59,609 nucleotides of DNA from Alistipes sp. CAG:435 (GTDB lineage Bacteria; Bacteroidota; Bacteroidia; Bacteroidales; UBA932), in the NCBI GenBank assembly GCA_000433355.1, contig FR893138.1, forward strand, positions 33,122 through 92,730, given 5' to 3'. The position numbers and the translations under genes were made by a program. Below the pieces are notes generated by a model that worked only from the letters and a program-made list of their open reading frames with translations, ran no database searches and was not told where the DNA came from. Positions 27,501 through 36,031 of this stretch are shown piece by piece; position 1 is the stretch's first letter, and every line of letters begins with the position of its first letter.

Positions 27501-27589
27501 ACCTTACCGGAAACGCTGCTGGTCTGCGCTGACAGACTTACAGTACAGAATACCGCTGCAAGCAGCAAGAACAAATTTTTTATTCTCAT
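24503..27589 (-). CDS. SusC/RagA family TonB-dependent outer-membrane transporter
   Basis: 1028 aa. Signal peptide (ends SLSAQ, residue 21), carboxypeptidase-D-like regulatory domain (about 25-105: VSGKVLDPAGEPVAGAGVFV), TonB-box-like DELVVVGYG near residue 108, plug domain (about 120-230, with IRIRGVSTINDSNPLFIVDG and ILKDAASAAIYGARGSNGVV), then the 22-strand barrel ending with an aromatic-rich terminus (TFTAGVNIKF). Imports oligosaccharides with its SusD partner. Follows the ROK kinase gene by 46 bp on the same strand, suggesting one operon. Confidence 0.95.
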   Translation of the reverse strand: MRIKNLFLLLAAVFCTVSLSAQTSSVSGKVLDPAGEPVAGAGVFVKGNTTKGTSTDYNGQFSISADKGETLVFSFLGYDDVNYLVSGDESNLVIKFAEGSNTLDELVVVGYGVQKKSVLTSSVSRVSSEDLDIGNPTNLQNALKGKVSGVSIISNSGQPGAGSKIRIRGVSTINDSNPLFIVDGMPSENGIDNLNPSDIESVEILKDAASAAIYGARGSNGVVLVTTKEGKKGKAVLDYEFTYGIQNPSNKISLLGSEDYMTLINEQAANSGKDPYFTGTSKFNTDWQEALQNKNAPIVNHRLSLSGGTDNSNYYISFGYVNQEGIYAKGYSDYSRYNVRAKYNNTVLSAPDRDWLSKVNVGVNVSYSSARIKGTDIDNSEAGGLMASMNMLPPTEPVYQEDPAVLAQYAITYPNAVVAPNGKTYNIIDMRELVNPLADMQVNHNRRYEPQNFTGNIAVNADLLPGLTFKTSYGIDLMVSSTRKVTPEYDLNTTNNNKTSSVEDSKWQGFNWQWENVLSYNKSFGKHNLGALVGTSMSAFSSSNIWGTDYNLLVVDINKAFIDTATASEDQSKVGSSGYDHRLASAFGRVNYNYEEKYMLEAVLRRDGSSNFGRKHQWGIFPSVSFGWVITKENFLASKPSWFDFAKLRLSWGQNGNERIGSFAYTTMMASGHNAIIDGKSYTGMYPSGYANEDLKWETSEQFDAGLDLRFLNNALSFTVDVFQKKTKDMLLNKPIPLYTSFSSMTVNAGSVENKGVEMEASYRFTTGNVFWGVGANASYLKNKVTDQGPDRVGLNMIGGGLGGRVSYSESGRPYGFFYGYKTDGIFQTDEEAAASKQNVGGTPHAGDIRFVDVTGDGSVDADDRTMIGDPNPDWTFGFNFNVSWKDFDFSAYFQGIAGNDIYKFYRRPNATLANFGTEWLDRWHGAGTSNKMPRLVEGDNINDQISDFFVEDGSYFRFKVAQIGYTLPERISRKAGMKALRLFLQGENLFTITGYTGYDPEVGTRDGLDAGTYPQARTFTAGVNIKF

Positions 27590-27635
27590 AATCTAACAGT
27601 ATTGATTGGCGATTAGTTCTTCATGTGCGATGTTC

Positions 27636-28577
27636 CTACATATTCATGGCGACCGCCACCGCACCCAGAAGTCCGATGAACTGAGGGTTCAGCTTTGTGA
27701 TGACCACGCCGTTTGAAACGAAGCGCATAGTGTTATGGTTCAATTTATTAAGAATATTCTCGAATATGTATTCGTCCGCCACGATGCTGCCTCCCAAGAC
27801 AACGGTATCCGGATCGGTGATCCTGACAAGGTTCATTATGAGGTTGGCGATTCCCTGCGTGGCGTTCTCCACGAGCACACGGCAGAGCTCATCCCCCTCC
27901 TGACAAAGCCGGATGACATCCCTGACATCCACCCTGACTCCTTCATCGGAAGGGATCTCAAGGCGGGTATCGTACCTGTCCTTGAGCAGTCTGGCGCAGG
28001 CGTCAAAGCCGCTTCCCGAGGCGATTGTCTCCACGCAGTCCATCCTGCCGCAGCAGCATTTCACGCCGACATTGACTCCGACGGTCATATGCCCGGCCTC
28101 CCCCGCGTTGAAATGGCTTCCTCTGATCTGACGGCCATTCACCACGGTCCCGACAGCAATGCCGGTACCTACATTAATATAAACGAAATTCTTCGAGAAC
28201 TGCCCCACGCCCCAGACACGCTCGGCTCTGGTAGCGCTCTTGACATCGTTGTCGATGCGGCAAGGAATGCCGTAGATCTCCGTGATCTCCTTGGCAAGTT
28301 CAATAGGATGGGTCCTGTTCGGGTCAATCTGAAGCCAGATCCCTTCATTGGGATCGACACGGCCGATCAGACCGATGCCCATAGAGACAGGCTTCTCGCC
28401 GACCCATCCCACGGTGCGAATGTAGTCATCAAGAGATGACTTGATTATTTCCGAGGCGGTCTGCTGACTGAAATAGCCGGAATCATACTTCTTGAAACGA
28501 AGGATGTTCCCGTGCTTGTCAACTTCACCGATGAGTAATTTTGTTCCTCCCAAATCGAGGCCGAGATATGTTTCCAT
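27636..28577 (-). CDS. ROK family sugar kinase
   Basis: 313 aa. N-terminal ATP loop YLGLDLGGTKLLIGEVD; the catalytic aspartate is in CRIDNDVKSATRAE near residue 105; phosphate-2 VYINVGTGIAVGTVVNGR near 132; and the ROK zinc motif with His in GEAGHMTVG and cysteines in VKCCCGRMDCVE near 174-185. It phosphorylates a hexose, most often glucose or N-acetylglucosamine, in the cytoplasm. No HTH domain, so a kinase rather than a ROK repressor. Placed between the regulator gene and susC. Exact sugar not resolvable. Confidence 0.9.
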   Translation of the reverse strand: METYLGLDLGGTKLLIGEVDKHGNILRFKKYDSGYFSQQTASEIIKSSLDDYIRTVGWVGEKPVSMGIGLIGRVDPNEGIWLQIDPNRTHPIELAKEITEIYGIPCRIDNDVKSATRAERVWGVGQFSKNFVYINVGTGIAVGTVVNGRQIRGSHFNAGEAGHMTVGVNVGVKCCCGRMDCVETIASGSGFDACARLLKDRYDTRLEIPSDEGVRVDVRDVIRLCQEGDELCRVLVENATQGIANLIMNLVRITDPDTVVLGGSIVADEYIFENILNKLNHNTMRFVSNGVVITKLNPQFIGLLGAVAVAMNM

Positions 28578-28652
28578 TGCGTCTGAGTGTTATTCTTCCG
28601 CAATATTAGCCAACTATCTCCGGACGGGGGTTTAAGATCTAACAAAAATGGT

Positions 28653-31600
28653 TTAAAATCTGCTTGGGCTTAATCCGAACTGCTTTTTGAAACAGACACT
28701 GAAGTACTTAGCATCTGAGAAACCGACCATATCCGAAACTTCGGCGATGCTGTAGCGATGGTCCGCGAGATATTCCTTTGACCTTTCCAGACGATAGATT
28801 CTGATGAAATCGTTAGGTCCCTGACCGGTGAGAGACTTCAGTTTGTTGTAGAACGCGGTGCGGCTCATAGCCAGTTCCCGGCACAGGTCGTTAATCTGGA
28901 ATTCCGAGTTGGACAACTCCTTCTGAACCACGGAGATAACCTTGTCCATAAACTCCTTGTCCAGCTTGTTGGAATATTCATTGCGCGCGGAGGCATTGTT
29001 GGAGTAGAGAATAGCCTCCCTGAGACGCTGACGCTCGTTCAGGATATTCCTGATTCTGGCTTTCAGAACCGACATATCAAACGGCTTGACGATGTAGTCG
29101 TCGGCTCCGGACTCAAGTCCCCTGATGACGCTCTCCCTGTCGGTCATACCAGTCAACAGAAGCACTGGAATATGGCTGGTCGCGACATCCGACTTGACAC
29201 TCCGGCAAAGGTCGTAACCGTTCATCACCGGCATTATGACATCAGAGATCACGATGTCAGGATTTTTTTCCGCGATGACTCCAAGAGCCGTCTGACCGTC
29301 CGTGGCAGTGTTGATTGAATATTCCTCCGCGAAAGAGGACCTCATATACTCCAAGGTCTCAGCGTCGTCCTCAACAATCAGGATGCGGTTCCCGGAATTG
29401 TCCGGATCCTGCTGGACAGAGTCCGGAATCGGCTCCAAAGTGTCCGACTCCTTCCGGAACACCACTGAATCCGAAGCCTTGTATTTCTTCGGAAACGACA
29501 AGGTGAACGTGGTCCCTTCTCCCTCGACGCTTGAATATGAAATCGCCCCGTGATGCTGGCCGACCAGTTGCCGGGTGATCATCAGGCCTATGCCGTAACC
29601 GCTCTCATCGCACTCGCGGGCATTGTCCGCCCTGTAGCTGCCTCTGAATATTCTTGATTGGAAATCCGCGGGTATTCCTATTCCCGAATCACTGATCTCC
29701 AGAGTCCAGGAACGCCGCTCGCTTTTAGCCAGGACTTTGATGAAGCCTTCCGAGGTGTATTTGACCGAATTTGACAGGATGTTGTGAATGATCAGATCCA
29801 TCTTCTCCCGGTCGATCCAGATGTCATTCAATCCCGGCTCGATGCGGTACGAGAAATCAAGCCCTTTCTGGCGGGCGGCATAACTGAAATCAGCCAGAAC
29901 GGAGTCCAGATAATCCCCTGAGTCATATTCAGCCAACCTCAGCACACTCCAGTCCCGGTCATTCTTCCGGATGTCCAGAAGATTGTTGATCATAGACATA
30001 AGTCGGTCAGAGTTCCGGTTCGCCGTCATCACTGAACTCCGTACCTTGTCGGAAAGGTCATCCATACTTTCCAAATCGTTGAGCGGAGTCTTGATCAATG
30101 TTATAGGAGTCTTCAGGTCGTGGGCGAAGTTCACGAAAGTGTTGATCTTCTCCGTCATAATCCTGTTGTACGACTTCCTGCGGTACCACGCCACGGTCAT
30201 CGCCACGAACGCCACCAGCAAGGCCGCATATAGAGACAACGCCCACCAGGACAGCAACAAAGGCCTCTTTATTAATATGGAAAGGTGACGCTCACCAAGG
30301 ATGTTTCCTGAATATTTGTCTATGACCTTCAGTGTGTAGTCATATTTTCCGGAAGGAATATTATAGTAGTCAATCTCTCCCGCTGCATCGCTAAGACGGG
30401 GAACCATGTCAAAGCCCACAAGCTGACTTGAAAAGCTGGTCCTGTACCCCGAGGTGAAATCAAGGGCTGAGTATGCGATGCGGAAAGAATTCTGGCCGGC
30501 TTTCAGAGTGATCCTGTCGAGAAGATCGACGTTGGTTGAGACTGTAGGTTTTGAGCCGTCCGGCAGATTGAAGCCCGAGATGACCGGGGCGATTTGTCCC
30601 GGATCCTTCATCGAGAACTCCGCAGGGTCGAACACAATGACTCCGTCAGCGGTGCCAAAGGCCAGACGGCCGTCCGAGAGTCGGCAGACGGCGTTAGGAT
30701 TGAAACTGCCTCTGGTGACTCCGAGGAATCCGTTCATATCAATCGGAACTCCGGAGACCGGATCAAGCCTGTAGAGGGACTCAAAGGTCGCGAACCAGAC
30801 ATTGTCCTCCCGATCCACCACGACACCGGTGACGGAATCGCTGGAGAGGCCGGAATCCTTCGAGAAAGACCGGGCCGTCCCGGTGTTTCTGTCATAACAT
30901 ATCAAGCCATCGCCGTCCGTAGCCAGCCAGACAACATCTCCGTGGTTGGCCAGACATCTCACCGGGTACGTCAACGTCTTGGAACCAAACGAGTCAAGAA
31001 CCGTCAAAGAACCAGTGCCAGGATCCAGCACACACAATCCGCCGATGGTGGCCGATGTCAACTTCCCGTCAGAGGTCATTCTGATGTCCCCGATGTTATC
31101 GACAGGATAGGTCGCAAAGCTTCCGTCCAGGACATCGTATCTTGCCAAAGGTGAGTCTATCCCGCCTATCCAGACATATTCTCCGTCAGTCAGAAGAGAA
31201 TACGTATGATTGAACCTATCGTCCTGAAATACAGTCGTGGTTCCGGTTTTTGGATTGATCTTGTACAGAGGGAAACCGTAGCCTCCGACCCATACATCGC
31301 CACGGACATCCTGAGTCAAGGCAAGCACGACACCGAGATCCGGCATCGGATAGTTCTTCCAATTACGGCCGGACGGATCAACGCTGCACACGCCCTCATT
31401 GGTTCCAAACCAGATGTTCCCGGACGCGTCCTCAAAGATCACGTTGACATGATCGGACAACAAAGAATTCGGATTCCCGGGCTGATGGGCCAGTTTTTCG
31501 ATTGATGGGGTGCCTTTGCTCTGACGGCAGACCCAATCCGTGGTCGTGGAGACCCACAGGTTGCCGTTCACGTCAAAACAAAGGTCACTGACCGTGTTCC

Positions 31601-32459
31601 CCGGAATGGACGACCGGTCCAGATCGTCTGCCAGATAATGGGCGAGGACTTTCCCCGACTCCAGATCAAAGTAGAACAGTCCTTCCCCGTCCGACCCGAC
31701 TACGAGACGTCCCTCGCCATCCTTCAGAATCGCCCAAACCGGAACCTTGAGGGAGACAGTGCCGAAATCCTTCAAGATTCCGTCATCCCCGACAACCTTC
31801 ATTCCTTCGGAGAACGTCCCGACATAGAGCTTTCCACCCTCATAGAGCAAAGACGCGACATCCACATCATCAGCCACCCCGTGGACCTTTCCATTCTCCA
31901 GCAGGAATATTCCATTGTCAGTTCCCAGCCAAAAGGCATCCGTCCCTTTGACAGCGATAGCCTTGACAATCCTGTCAGTGACGTATCTGGCTTCTTCTCC
32001 GCCTTCCGTCAGGAAAATTATGCCCTCCGAAGTGCCCAGAGCCACGGTTCCAGACCCAGGGAAACAGATGCTGTACAAGGATATTCCCGGATGATTCTTC
32101 CTTAGATCCATCTCAAGGTGGAAAGAGTCCAAGCATTTGTCATAACGGTAAAGCCTACCGTTCTTCACCGCCATCCAAAGGACTCCAGAATTGTCACATT
32201 CCAGCCTCGTTGATGACAGGATCTGGTCTCTGGACTGAGGCAGATCCTCGATCCTGTACGTTTTCACGGTATGGCCATCGAAGCGATCGATTCCGTTCTG
32301 CGTGTATATCCAGACAAACCCGTCCCCATCCTGTGTGACCTGATAGACTTTCCTGCCGCTGAGGATTCCGTCAAGAGTGACAAAACCTTCCGCCCTTGCC
32401 GTGAGGAAGGACAGAAGGGTCAACAAAACCAATATAATATGTTTCTTCCGAAACATCAT
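28653..32459 (-). CDS. Hybrid two-component system sensor/regulator (HTCS) with AraC-type output
   Basis: 1268 aa single-polypeptide regulator spanning the inner membrane. Order: signal peptide (1-23), two periplasmic seven-bladed propellers of Reg_prop repeats (about 25-640, many FxWIYTQNGIDRF- and NIWFGTNEGV-type blades), Y_Y_Y domain (about 660-730), membrane helix (about 733-760, SLYAALLVAFVAMTVAW), HisKA with FVNFAHDLKTPIT near 785, HATPase (GIGIPADFQSRIF), receiver domain with phospho-Asp in DIVISDVIMPVMNG near 1075, and AraC HTH ending VGFSDAKYFSVCFKKQFGLS. Such proteins sense an oligosaccharide in the periplasm and activate the adjacent susCD genes. The ATG overlaps the upstream ThuA stop by 4 nt. 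Confidence 0.95.
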   Translation of the reverse strand: MMFRKKHIILVLLTLLSFLTARAEGFVTLDGILSGRKVYQVTQDGDGFVWIYTQNGIDRFDGHTVKTYRIEDLPQSRDQILSSTRLECDNSGVLWMAVKNGRLYRYDKCLDSFHLEMDLRKNHPGISLYSICFPGSGTVALGTSEGIIFLTEGGEEARYVTDRIVKAIAVKGTDAFWLGTDNGIFLLENGKVHGVADDVDVASLLYEGGKLYVGTFSEGMKVVGDDGILKDFGTVSLKVPVWAILKDGEGRLVVGSDGEGLFYFDLESGKVLAHYLADDLDRSSIPGNTVSDLCFDVNGNLWVSTTTDWVCRQSKGTPSIEKLAHQPGNPNSLLSDHVNVIFEDASGNIWFGTNEGVCSVDPSGRNWKNYPMPDLGVVLALTQDVRGDVWVGGYGFPLYKINPKTGTTTVFQDDRFNHTYSLLTDGEYVWIGGIDSPLARYDVLDGSFATYPVDNIGDIRMTSDGKLTSATIGGLCVLDPGTGSLTVLDSFGSKTLTYPVRCLANHGDVVWLATDGDGLICYDRNTGTARSFSKDSGLSSDSVTGVVVDREDNVWFATFESLYRLDPVSGVPIDMNGFLGVTRGSFNPNAVCRLSDGRLAFGTADGVIVFDPAEFSMKDPGQIAPVISGFNLPDGSKPTVSTNVDLLDRITLKAGQNSFRIAYSALDFTSGYRTSFSSQLVGFDMVPRLSDAAGEIDYYNIPSGKYDYTLKVIDKYSGNILGERHLSILIKRPLLLSWWALSLYAALLVAFVAMTVAWYRRKSYNRIMTEKINTFVNFAHDLKTPITLIKTPLNDLESMDDLSDKVRSSVMTANRNSDRLMSMINNLLDIRKNDRDWSVLRLAEYDSGDYLDSVLADFSYAARQKGLDFSYRIEPGLNDIWIDREKMDLIIHNILSNSVKYTSEGFIKVLAKSERRSWTLEISDSGIGIPADFQSRIFRGSYRADNARECDESGYGIGLMITRQLVGQHHGAISYSSVEGEGTTFTLSFPKKYKASDSVVFRKESDTLEPIPDSVQQDPDNSGNRILIVEDDAETLEYMRSSFAEEYSINTATDGQTALGVIAEKNPDIVISDVIMPVMNGYDLCRSVKSDVATSHIPVLLLTGMTDRESVIRGLESGADDYIVKPFDMSVLKARIRNILNERQRLREAILYSNNASARNEYSNKLDKEFMDKVISVVQKELSNSEFQINDLCRELAMSRTAFYNKLKSLTGQGPNDFIRIYRLERSKEYLADHRYSIAEVSDMVGFSDAKYFSVCFKKQFGLSPSRF

Positions 32460-33370
32460 TCAGAGCAAGCGTGGAAAGGAGCCTTGAAATCCATTCTCAA
32501 AGTGTGTGTGTCCTCTGTAGGAAAATCATTTGGAACAGGAAGTGTCACAATACCTGTGGCCGCCCATTCGCACCCTCTTGCGAAAGTGACCTGAAATCCT
32601 GTGCATGTCATCGAATATGTCATGTCAGGATCATTGCCGCAATGTCCGAGAACATCCACGAAAACACGACCCTTGCCGTATCTCACAGTCCACATCACCG
32701 GCTCGTCACGTCCCGCGTCAGATGTTGTGGCAAGGATCTCGATGTTCTTGGCAGGGCCGCGTAACTTTGTGTAGATCTCATCCTTATAGTGCTTCCATCT
32801 TTTTGGGAGCCCTTTCATGACCGGATGTTCACCAGCCTGTGTGTCGATCACTGTCTTGTGCTGGAGACCGTGATGTCCCGCCCATCCAGGAGTGTAGTCA
32901 TATATGTATTTCCCGTTCAGCATATAAAGATAAGGTCCCCATTTCTCATCCCTGCCGTTCCATGCACCGAGACCGGTCATCTCGTTGTACTCATTCCAAT
33001 TCTCCATAGGGATTATCGATGAGTGGATGAAGGCAACACCACCACCGGCGCTGACATATTCCTCGAAAGCCTTCTTGCACGGCTCGATCCACTCCACACC
33101 GCCATAGTTGACAATGACAAGGCTATATGCTTTGAAATCAGGGTTAAAGGTGCTCATATCCCCGCCCCAGTCAGGAGTCTCGATGACATCCACATCGAAG
33201 CGTCCGGTGTTGGCAAGAATCTGTCTCATGCACTCGGAAGCACCTCTCCAATAGTGGCTTCCGTCCTGACCGGTGACAATCAAGGTCCGGATTTTCGGCT
33301 GTTCCTTGGCGGAGACAGTGAACAGGAAAATTCCCAGCAAAGCAAACAACGTCAAGACTATCCTTTTCAT
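32456..33370 (-). CDS. Secreted ThuA-domain protein (first copy)
   Basis: 304 aa. A signal peptide (MKRIVLTLFALLGIFLFTVS) precedes a ThuA / class I glutamine-amidotransferase-like fold: IRTLIVTGQDGSHYWRGASE, YSLVIVNYGGVEWIEPCKKA, YVSAGGGVAFIHSSIIP, then RDEPVMWTVRYGKGRVFVDV and LGHCGND. ThuA is known from trehalose utilisation in rhizobia, and ThuA-like proteins accompany keto-sugar and glycan pathways; the reaction here is unknown. It overlaps both neighbours by 4 nt (ATGA), so it is translationally coupled to the small secreted protein before it and to the HTCS after it. A second ThuA protein is encoded at 36032. Confidence 0.88.
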   Translation of the reverse strand: MKRIVLTLFALLGIFLFTVSAKEQPKIRTLIVTGQDGSHYWRGASECMRQILANTGRFDVDVIETPDWGGDMSTFNPDFKAYSLVIVNYGGVEWIEPCKKAFEEYVSAGGGVAFIHSSIIPMENWNEYNEMTGLGAWNGRDEKWGPYLYMLNGKYIYDYTPGWAGHHGLQHKTVIDTQAGEHPVMKGLPKRWKHYKDEIYTKLRGPAKNIEILATTSDAGRDEPVMWTVRYGKGRVFVDVLGHCGNDPDMTYSMTCTGFQVTFARGCEWAATGIVTLPVPNDFPTEDTHTLRMDFKAPFHACSE

Positions 33371-33846
33371 CTTCCTTCCTCCTTTCTGAATTCGATCCTG
33401 TCATGGCAATATACTGCCTTCTTGCCATAGCCTCGTTCATCGACGCTGAACGAGCCTTCCTTTATGTAAGTAATATAAAGCTCGCTGACACCATCCTTGT
33501 TCCTGTCTTCGACAAGCATATTATATTCATCGGTGACATATTCCACTGGGGAGATGTATTTGATTTCCTTTGAATATGTCCCCACTATCACATAATAGGC
33601 CTTAAAGAGATCGAACTCAGGCCAATGGCCATTGTCCCGGCCGAACAGCATGACTTCCTCCAGCTGCGGGTCATCGTCCATCTGCGCGATGATTGACTTC
33701 TGAAACCAGAAGCCCTCTTTGACAGCCTCAGGCGGAATATTGTCCCAACCGACCTGATGGGCCGTCACCCGGAACTGCGCCTCGGCACAAACGGCCAGCA
33801 GCAGTGACAAGAATACGGTTGAAAATTTCTTAAGCATCATAATCAT
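33367..33846 (-). CDS. Hypothetical secreted protein, first gene of the HTCS unit
   Basis: About 159 aa. The frame is open from 33867, but a perfect -7 box at 33865-33872 makes a downstream ATG necessary; 33846 or 33840 (MMLKKFSTVFLSLLLAVCAE) give a good signal peptide. The mature part includes QMDDDPQLEEVMLFGRDNGH and VEDRNKDGVSELYITYIKEG. These Asp-rich stretches resemble FG-GAP/VCBS or calcium-loop segments found in propeller proteins, but a complete repeat is not visible. Ends in a 4-nt overlap with the ThuA gene. No function assigned; co-translation suggests a role with ThuA and the sensor. Confidence 0.7.
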   Translation of the reverse strand: MIMMLKKFSTVFLSLLLAVCAEAQFRVTAHQVGWDNIPPEAVKEGFWFQKSIIAQMDDDPQLEEVMLFGRDNGHWPEFDLFKAYYVIVGTYSKEIKYISPVEYVTDEYNMLVEDRNKDGVSELYITYIKEGSFSVDERGYGKKAVYCHDRIEFRKEEGR

Positions 33847-33864
33847 GTGGCTATTGTTTGATGT

Positions 33865-33872
33865 CAAAGGTA
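33865..33872 (-). promoter_or_regulatory. -7 box of the secreted protein/ThuA/HTCS operon
   Basis: TACCTTTG on the minus strand is a perfect TAnnTTTG, 18 bp upstream of the preferred ATG at 33846. Confidence 0.45.
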
Positions 33873-33933
33873 GTCATATTCTCAATAGGACATGTCCGAA
33901 TATTGGCAAAAAAAGTTGGAAATCTGTCAAGTG

Positions 33934-33968
33934 TTTGGTGGGCAATGATATATTTTCAACTATTTTTG
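33934..33968 (+). promoter_or_regulatory. Candidate promoter of the nagB-like/MFS/ThuA/GH9 operon
   Basis: TTTG (33934-33937) and TATTTTTG (33961-33968) are spaced by 23 nt, the long end of the Bacteroidota range. The start codon lies 63 bp downstream, leaving room for regulator binding. Confidence 0.4.
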
Positions 33969-34031
33969 TCTGAAAATCCACCTCGGGCGCGCATATAGTC
34001 GCTATCTTGCGGTCAAATTAAAAGCACTAAG

Positions 34032-34760
34032 ATGAAGATCACAATCACAGAAAACGAGAAGGCGTTCACCAACGCGGCGGCGTGGAGAATCATCGGTCAG
34101 ATACTGCGGAAACAACGCAGTGTCATCGGCCTCTCGACAGGCAGGACCACCGGAGAATTACACCGGACTGTCGCCAAAATCCACAAGGAGTATCCTTTCG
34201 ATGTGTCCGAAGTAACATTCTTCGGCCAGGACGAGGTCGTGGGTGTGCAACGGGAATATTTCGGATCCTGCTGGAAGATGCTCAAGACCGAACTGATCGA
34301 CGACATCGGGACAGATGACGGACATTTCCTTATGCTTCCTGTCAAATCTGATGATTATTCCAAAGACTGCAAGGAGTTCATCGAGGAACTGGAGTCACGA
34401 GGAGGAATCGATCTGCTCATCGTCGGAATCGGAGAAAACGGCCACATCGGCTTCAACCAACCAGGCTCGGCGTTCGGAAGCGGATGCCGCGTCTCCGTTA
34501 TGTACCCGGAACTTGAGGCGAGGATCAGACGGGAGACAGGAACGCCGGACAATGTGGAGCTCGGAGGAGTGACCTTAGGGCTTAAGGACGTGATGACGGC
34601 CAGAAAGATCGTGGCGGTCGCCAAGGGAACAACGAAGGCGGAGATTGTCAAGCGTATCGTGGAAGGTCCTGTCAGCGAGGAAGTTCCGGCCAGCGTTCTC
34701 CAGCTTCACCCGGACTGTGAGTTCATTCTTGACAAAGACGCGGCCTCAAAACTGGATTAG
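34032..34760 (+). CDS. NagB-like (glucosamine-6-phosphate deaminase family) protein with altered active-site residues
   Basis: 242 aa. NagB converts glucosamine-6-phosphate to fructose-6-phosphate and ammonia. The family signature is clear: IGLSTGRTTGELH (phosphate loop), TFFGQDEVVGV (Asp equivalent to E. coli Asp72), LLIVGIGENGHIGFNQPGS, and a late SVLQLHPDCEFILDKDA. Aligned with E. coli NagB (NDGHIAFNEP), Asp141 is Asn and Glu148 is Gln, while His143 is kept. So two of the four catalytic residues are amides. Either the substrate or chemistry differs or the protein is slow. First gene of a + strand operon; the MFS gene starts 2 nt after the stop. Confidence 0.85.
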   Translation: MKITITENEKAFTNAAAWRIIGQILRKQRSVIGLSTGRTTGELHRTVAKIHKEYPFDVSEVTFFGQDEVVGVQREYFGSCWKMLKTELIDDIGTDDGHFLMLPVKSDDYSKDCKEFIEELESRGGIDLLIVGIGENGHIGFNQPGSAFGSGCRVSVMYPELEARIRRETGTPDNVELGGVTLGLKDVMTARKIVAVAKGTTKAEIVKRIVEGPVSEEVPASVLQLHPDCEFILDKDAASKLD

Positions 34761-34762
34761 TT

Positions 34763-36016
34763 ATGGAAAACAAGAAGACAAACTATTTAGGACCATTCCT
34801 TTCGATGGTTTTCCTGTTCCTTATCGTAGGGTTCCTGACGACAGCCAACTCACAGTTCCAAGGGCCGCTCAAGGAAGCCTTCCTCTCCAACGCCGGAAGC
34901 CTCAAGAACACATTCGCGACTCTGATCACGTTCTCATGGTTCCTGGCCTACCCGATCTGCGGGCCTATCGGTTCGGCTTGGGTCAACAAATATGGATACA
35001 AAGGGACTTTGATCCGAGGTTTGGTCCTGATGACTGTCGGGCTGCTGCTGTTTTTCGCGTCCTCCGAGTTCACGGTACGGTTTCCAGACGCCGTCATCGG
35101 TTCGGCGACCCTATCGTTCCCGGCCGGATTCCTGATTTTCCTTCTGGGCTCGTTCGTGGTCGGAGCCTCGGCCACAATCCTTCAGGTTGTCATCAACCCT
35201 TATCTCGTGGCTTGTGACGTGAAAGGCACTCAGTCCATCCAAAGGCTGGCCATCGGCGGAACCGCCAACTCGGTCGGCACCACGATCGCACCGTACTTTG
35301 TCACCGGAATAGTGTTCGGAGGCATCGCTATGGAGGACGTGCAGGTCGCACAGCTCGCGGTTCCGTTCATTTCCCTTGCGGCCGTCATCGTGCTTGTCAC
35401 GCTTGCCTTGATGAAATTCTCCCTCCCGGACATCCAAGGGACCAGAGCGGAAAACGGCGAGAGACTTGAAAAGAGCGTCTGGTCGTTCAGCCACCTGACC
35501 TTAGGGGTCATCGCGATATTCTTTTATGTCGGCGCTGAAGTCTGCGTCGGCGCGAATGTGAATATGTACGCGATAGAGAAAGGAATAGGCTCCCCTGCCC
35601 TTCTCGCCACCATCTATTGGGGAGGAATGCTGGCCGGTCGCGCTTTGGGTAGCACCCTGAGCAAGGTCCCTCCACGCACCCAGCTCATATTCACAACCTC
35701 TGTAGCCATTGTCCTGCTGATTCTTGCTGCCCTGCTCGACAACCCGTGGCTTTTGTCCGCCGTCGGACTGTTCCACTCCATAATGTGGGGCGCCATTTAC
35801 ACCCTTTCAGTCCAGAAACTCGGAAAATATACCTCCGTCGCGTCTGGTGTGTTTATGATCGGGGTGTTCGGTGGAGCCGTCCTGCCTCTTGCACAGGGAT
35901 TTCTGGCCGACATTCTCGGAGGCTGGAAGATGACCTGGCTGGCAGTGGTATTCTGCGAACTGTTTATGCTTTACTACGCTGTACGAGGAAGCAGGGTAAG
36001 GCAATCGGCTGAATAA
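34763..36016 (+). CDS. FHS-type MFS sugar transporter
   Basis: 417 aa, twelve predicted membrane helices. The N-terminal half (LGPFLSMVFLFLIVGFLTTA, NSQFQGPLKEAF), the LQVVINPYLVACDVKG segment near residue 145 and the late GAIYTLSVQKLGKYTSVASG, then FMIGVFGGAVLPLAQGFLAD, match the fucose/glucose/galactose:H+ symporter (FHS) branch. It probably brings a monosaccharide or amino sugar released in the periplasm into the cytoplasm, where the adjacent NagB-like protein and the ROK kinase would act. No SusG-like or phosphotransferase partner is present. Confidence 0.9.
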   Translation: MENKKTNYLGPFLSMVFLFLIVGFLTTANSQFQGPLKEAFLSNAGSLKNTFATLITFSWFLAYPICGPIGSAWVNKYGYKGTLIRGLVLMTVGLLLFFASSEFTVRFPDAVIGSATLSFPAGFLIFLLGSFVVGASATILQVVINPYLVACDVKGTQSIQRLAIGGTANSVGTTIAPYFVTGIVFGGIAMEDVQVAQLAVPFISLAAVIVLVTLALMKFSLPDIQGTRAENGERLEKSVWSFSHLTLGVIAIFFYVGAEVCVGANVNMYAIEKGIGSPALLATIYWGGMLAGRALGSTLSKVPPRTQLIFTTSVAIVLLILAALLDNPWLLSAVGLFHSIMWGAIYTLSVQKLGKYTSVASGVFMIGVFGGAVLPLAQGFLADILGGWKMTWLAVVFCELFMLYYAVRGSRVRQSAE

Positions 36017-36031
36017 TAACACATAATCAAT

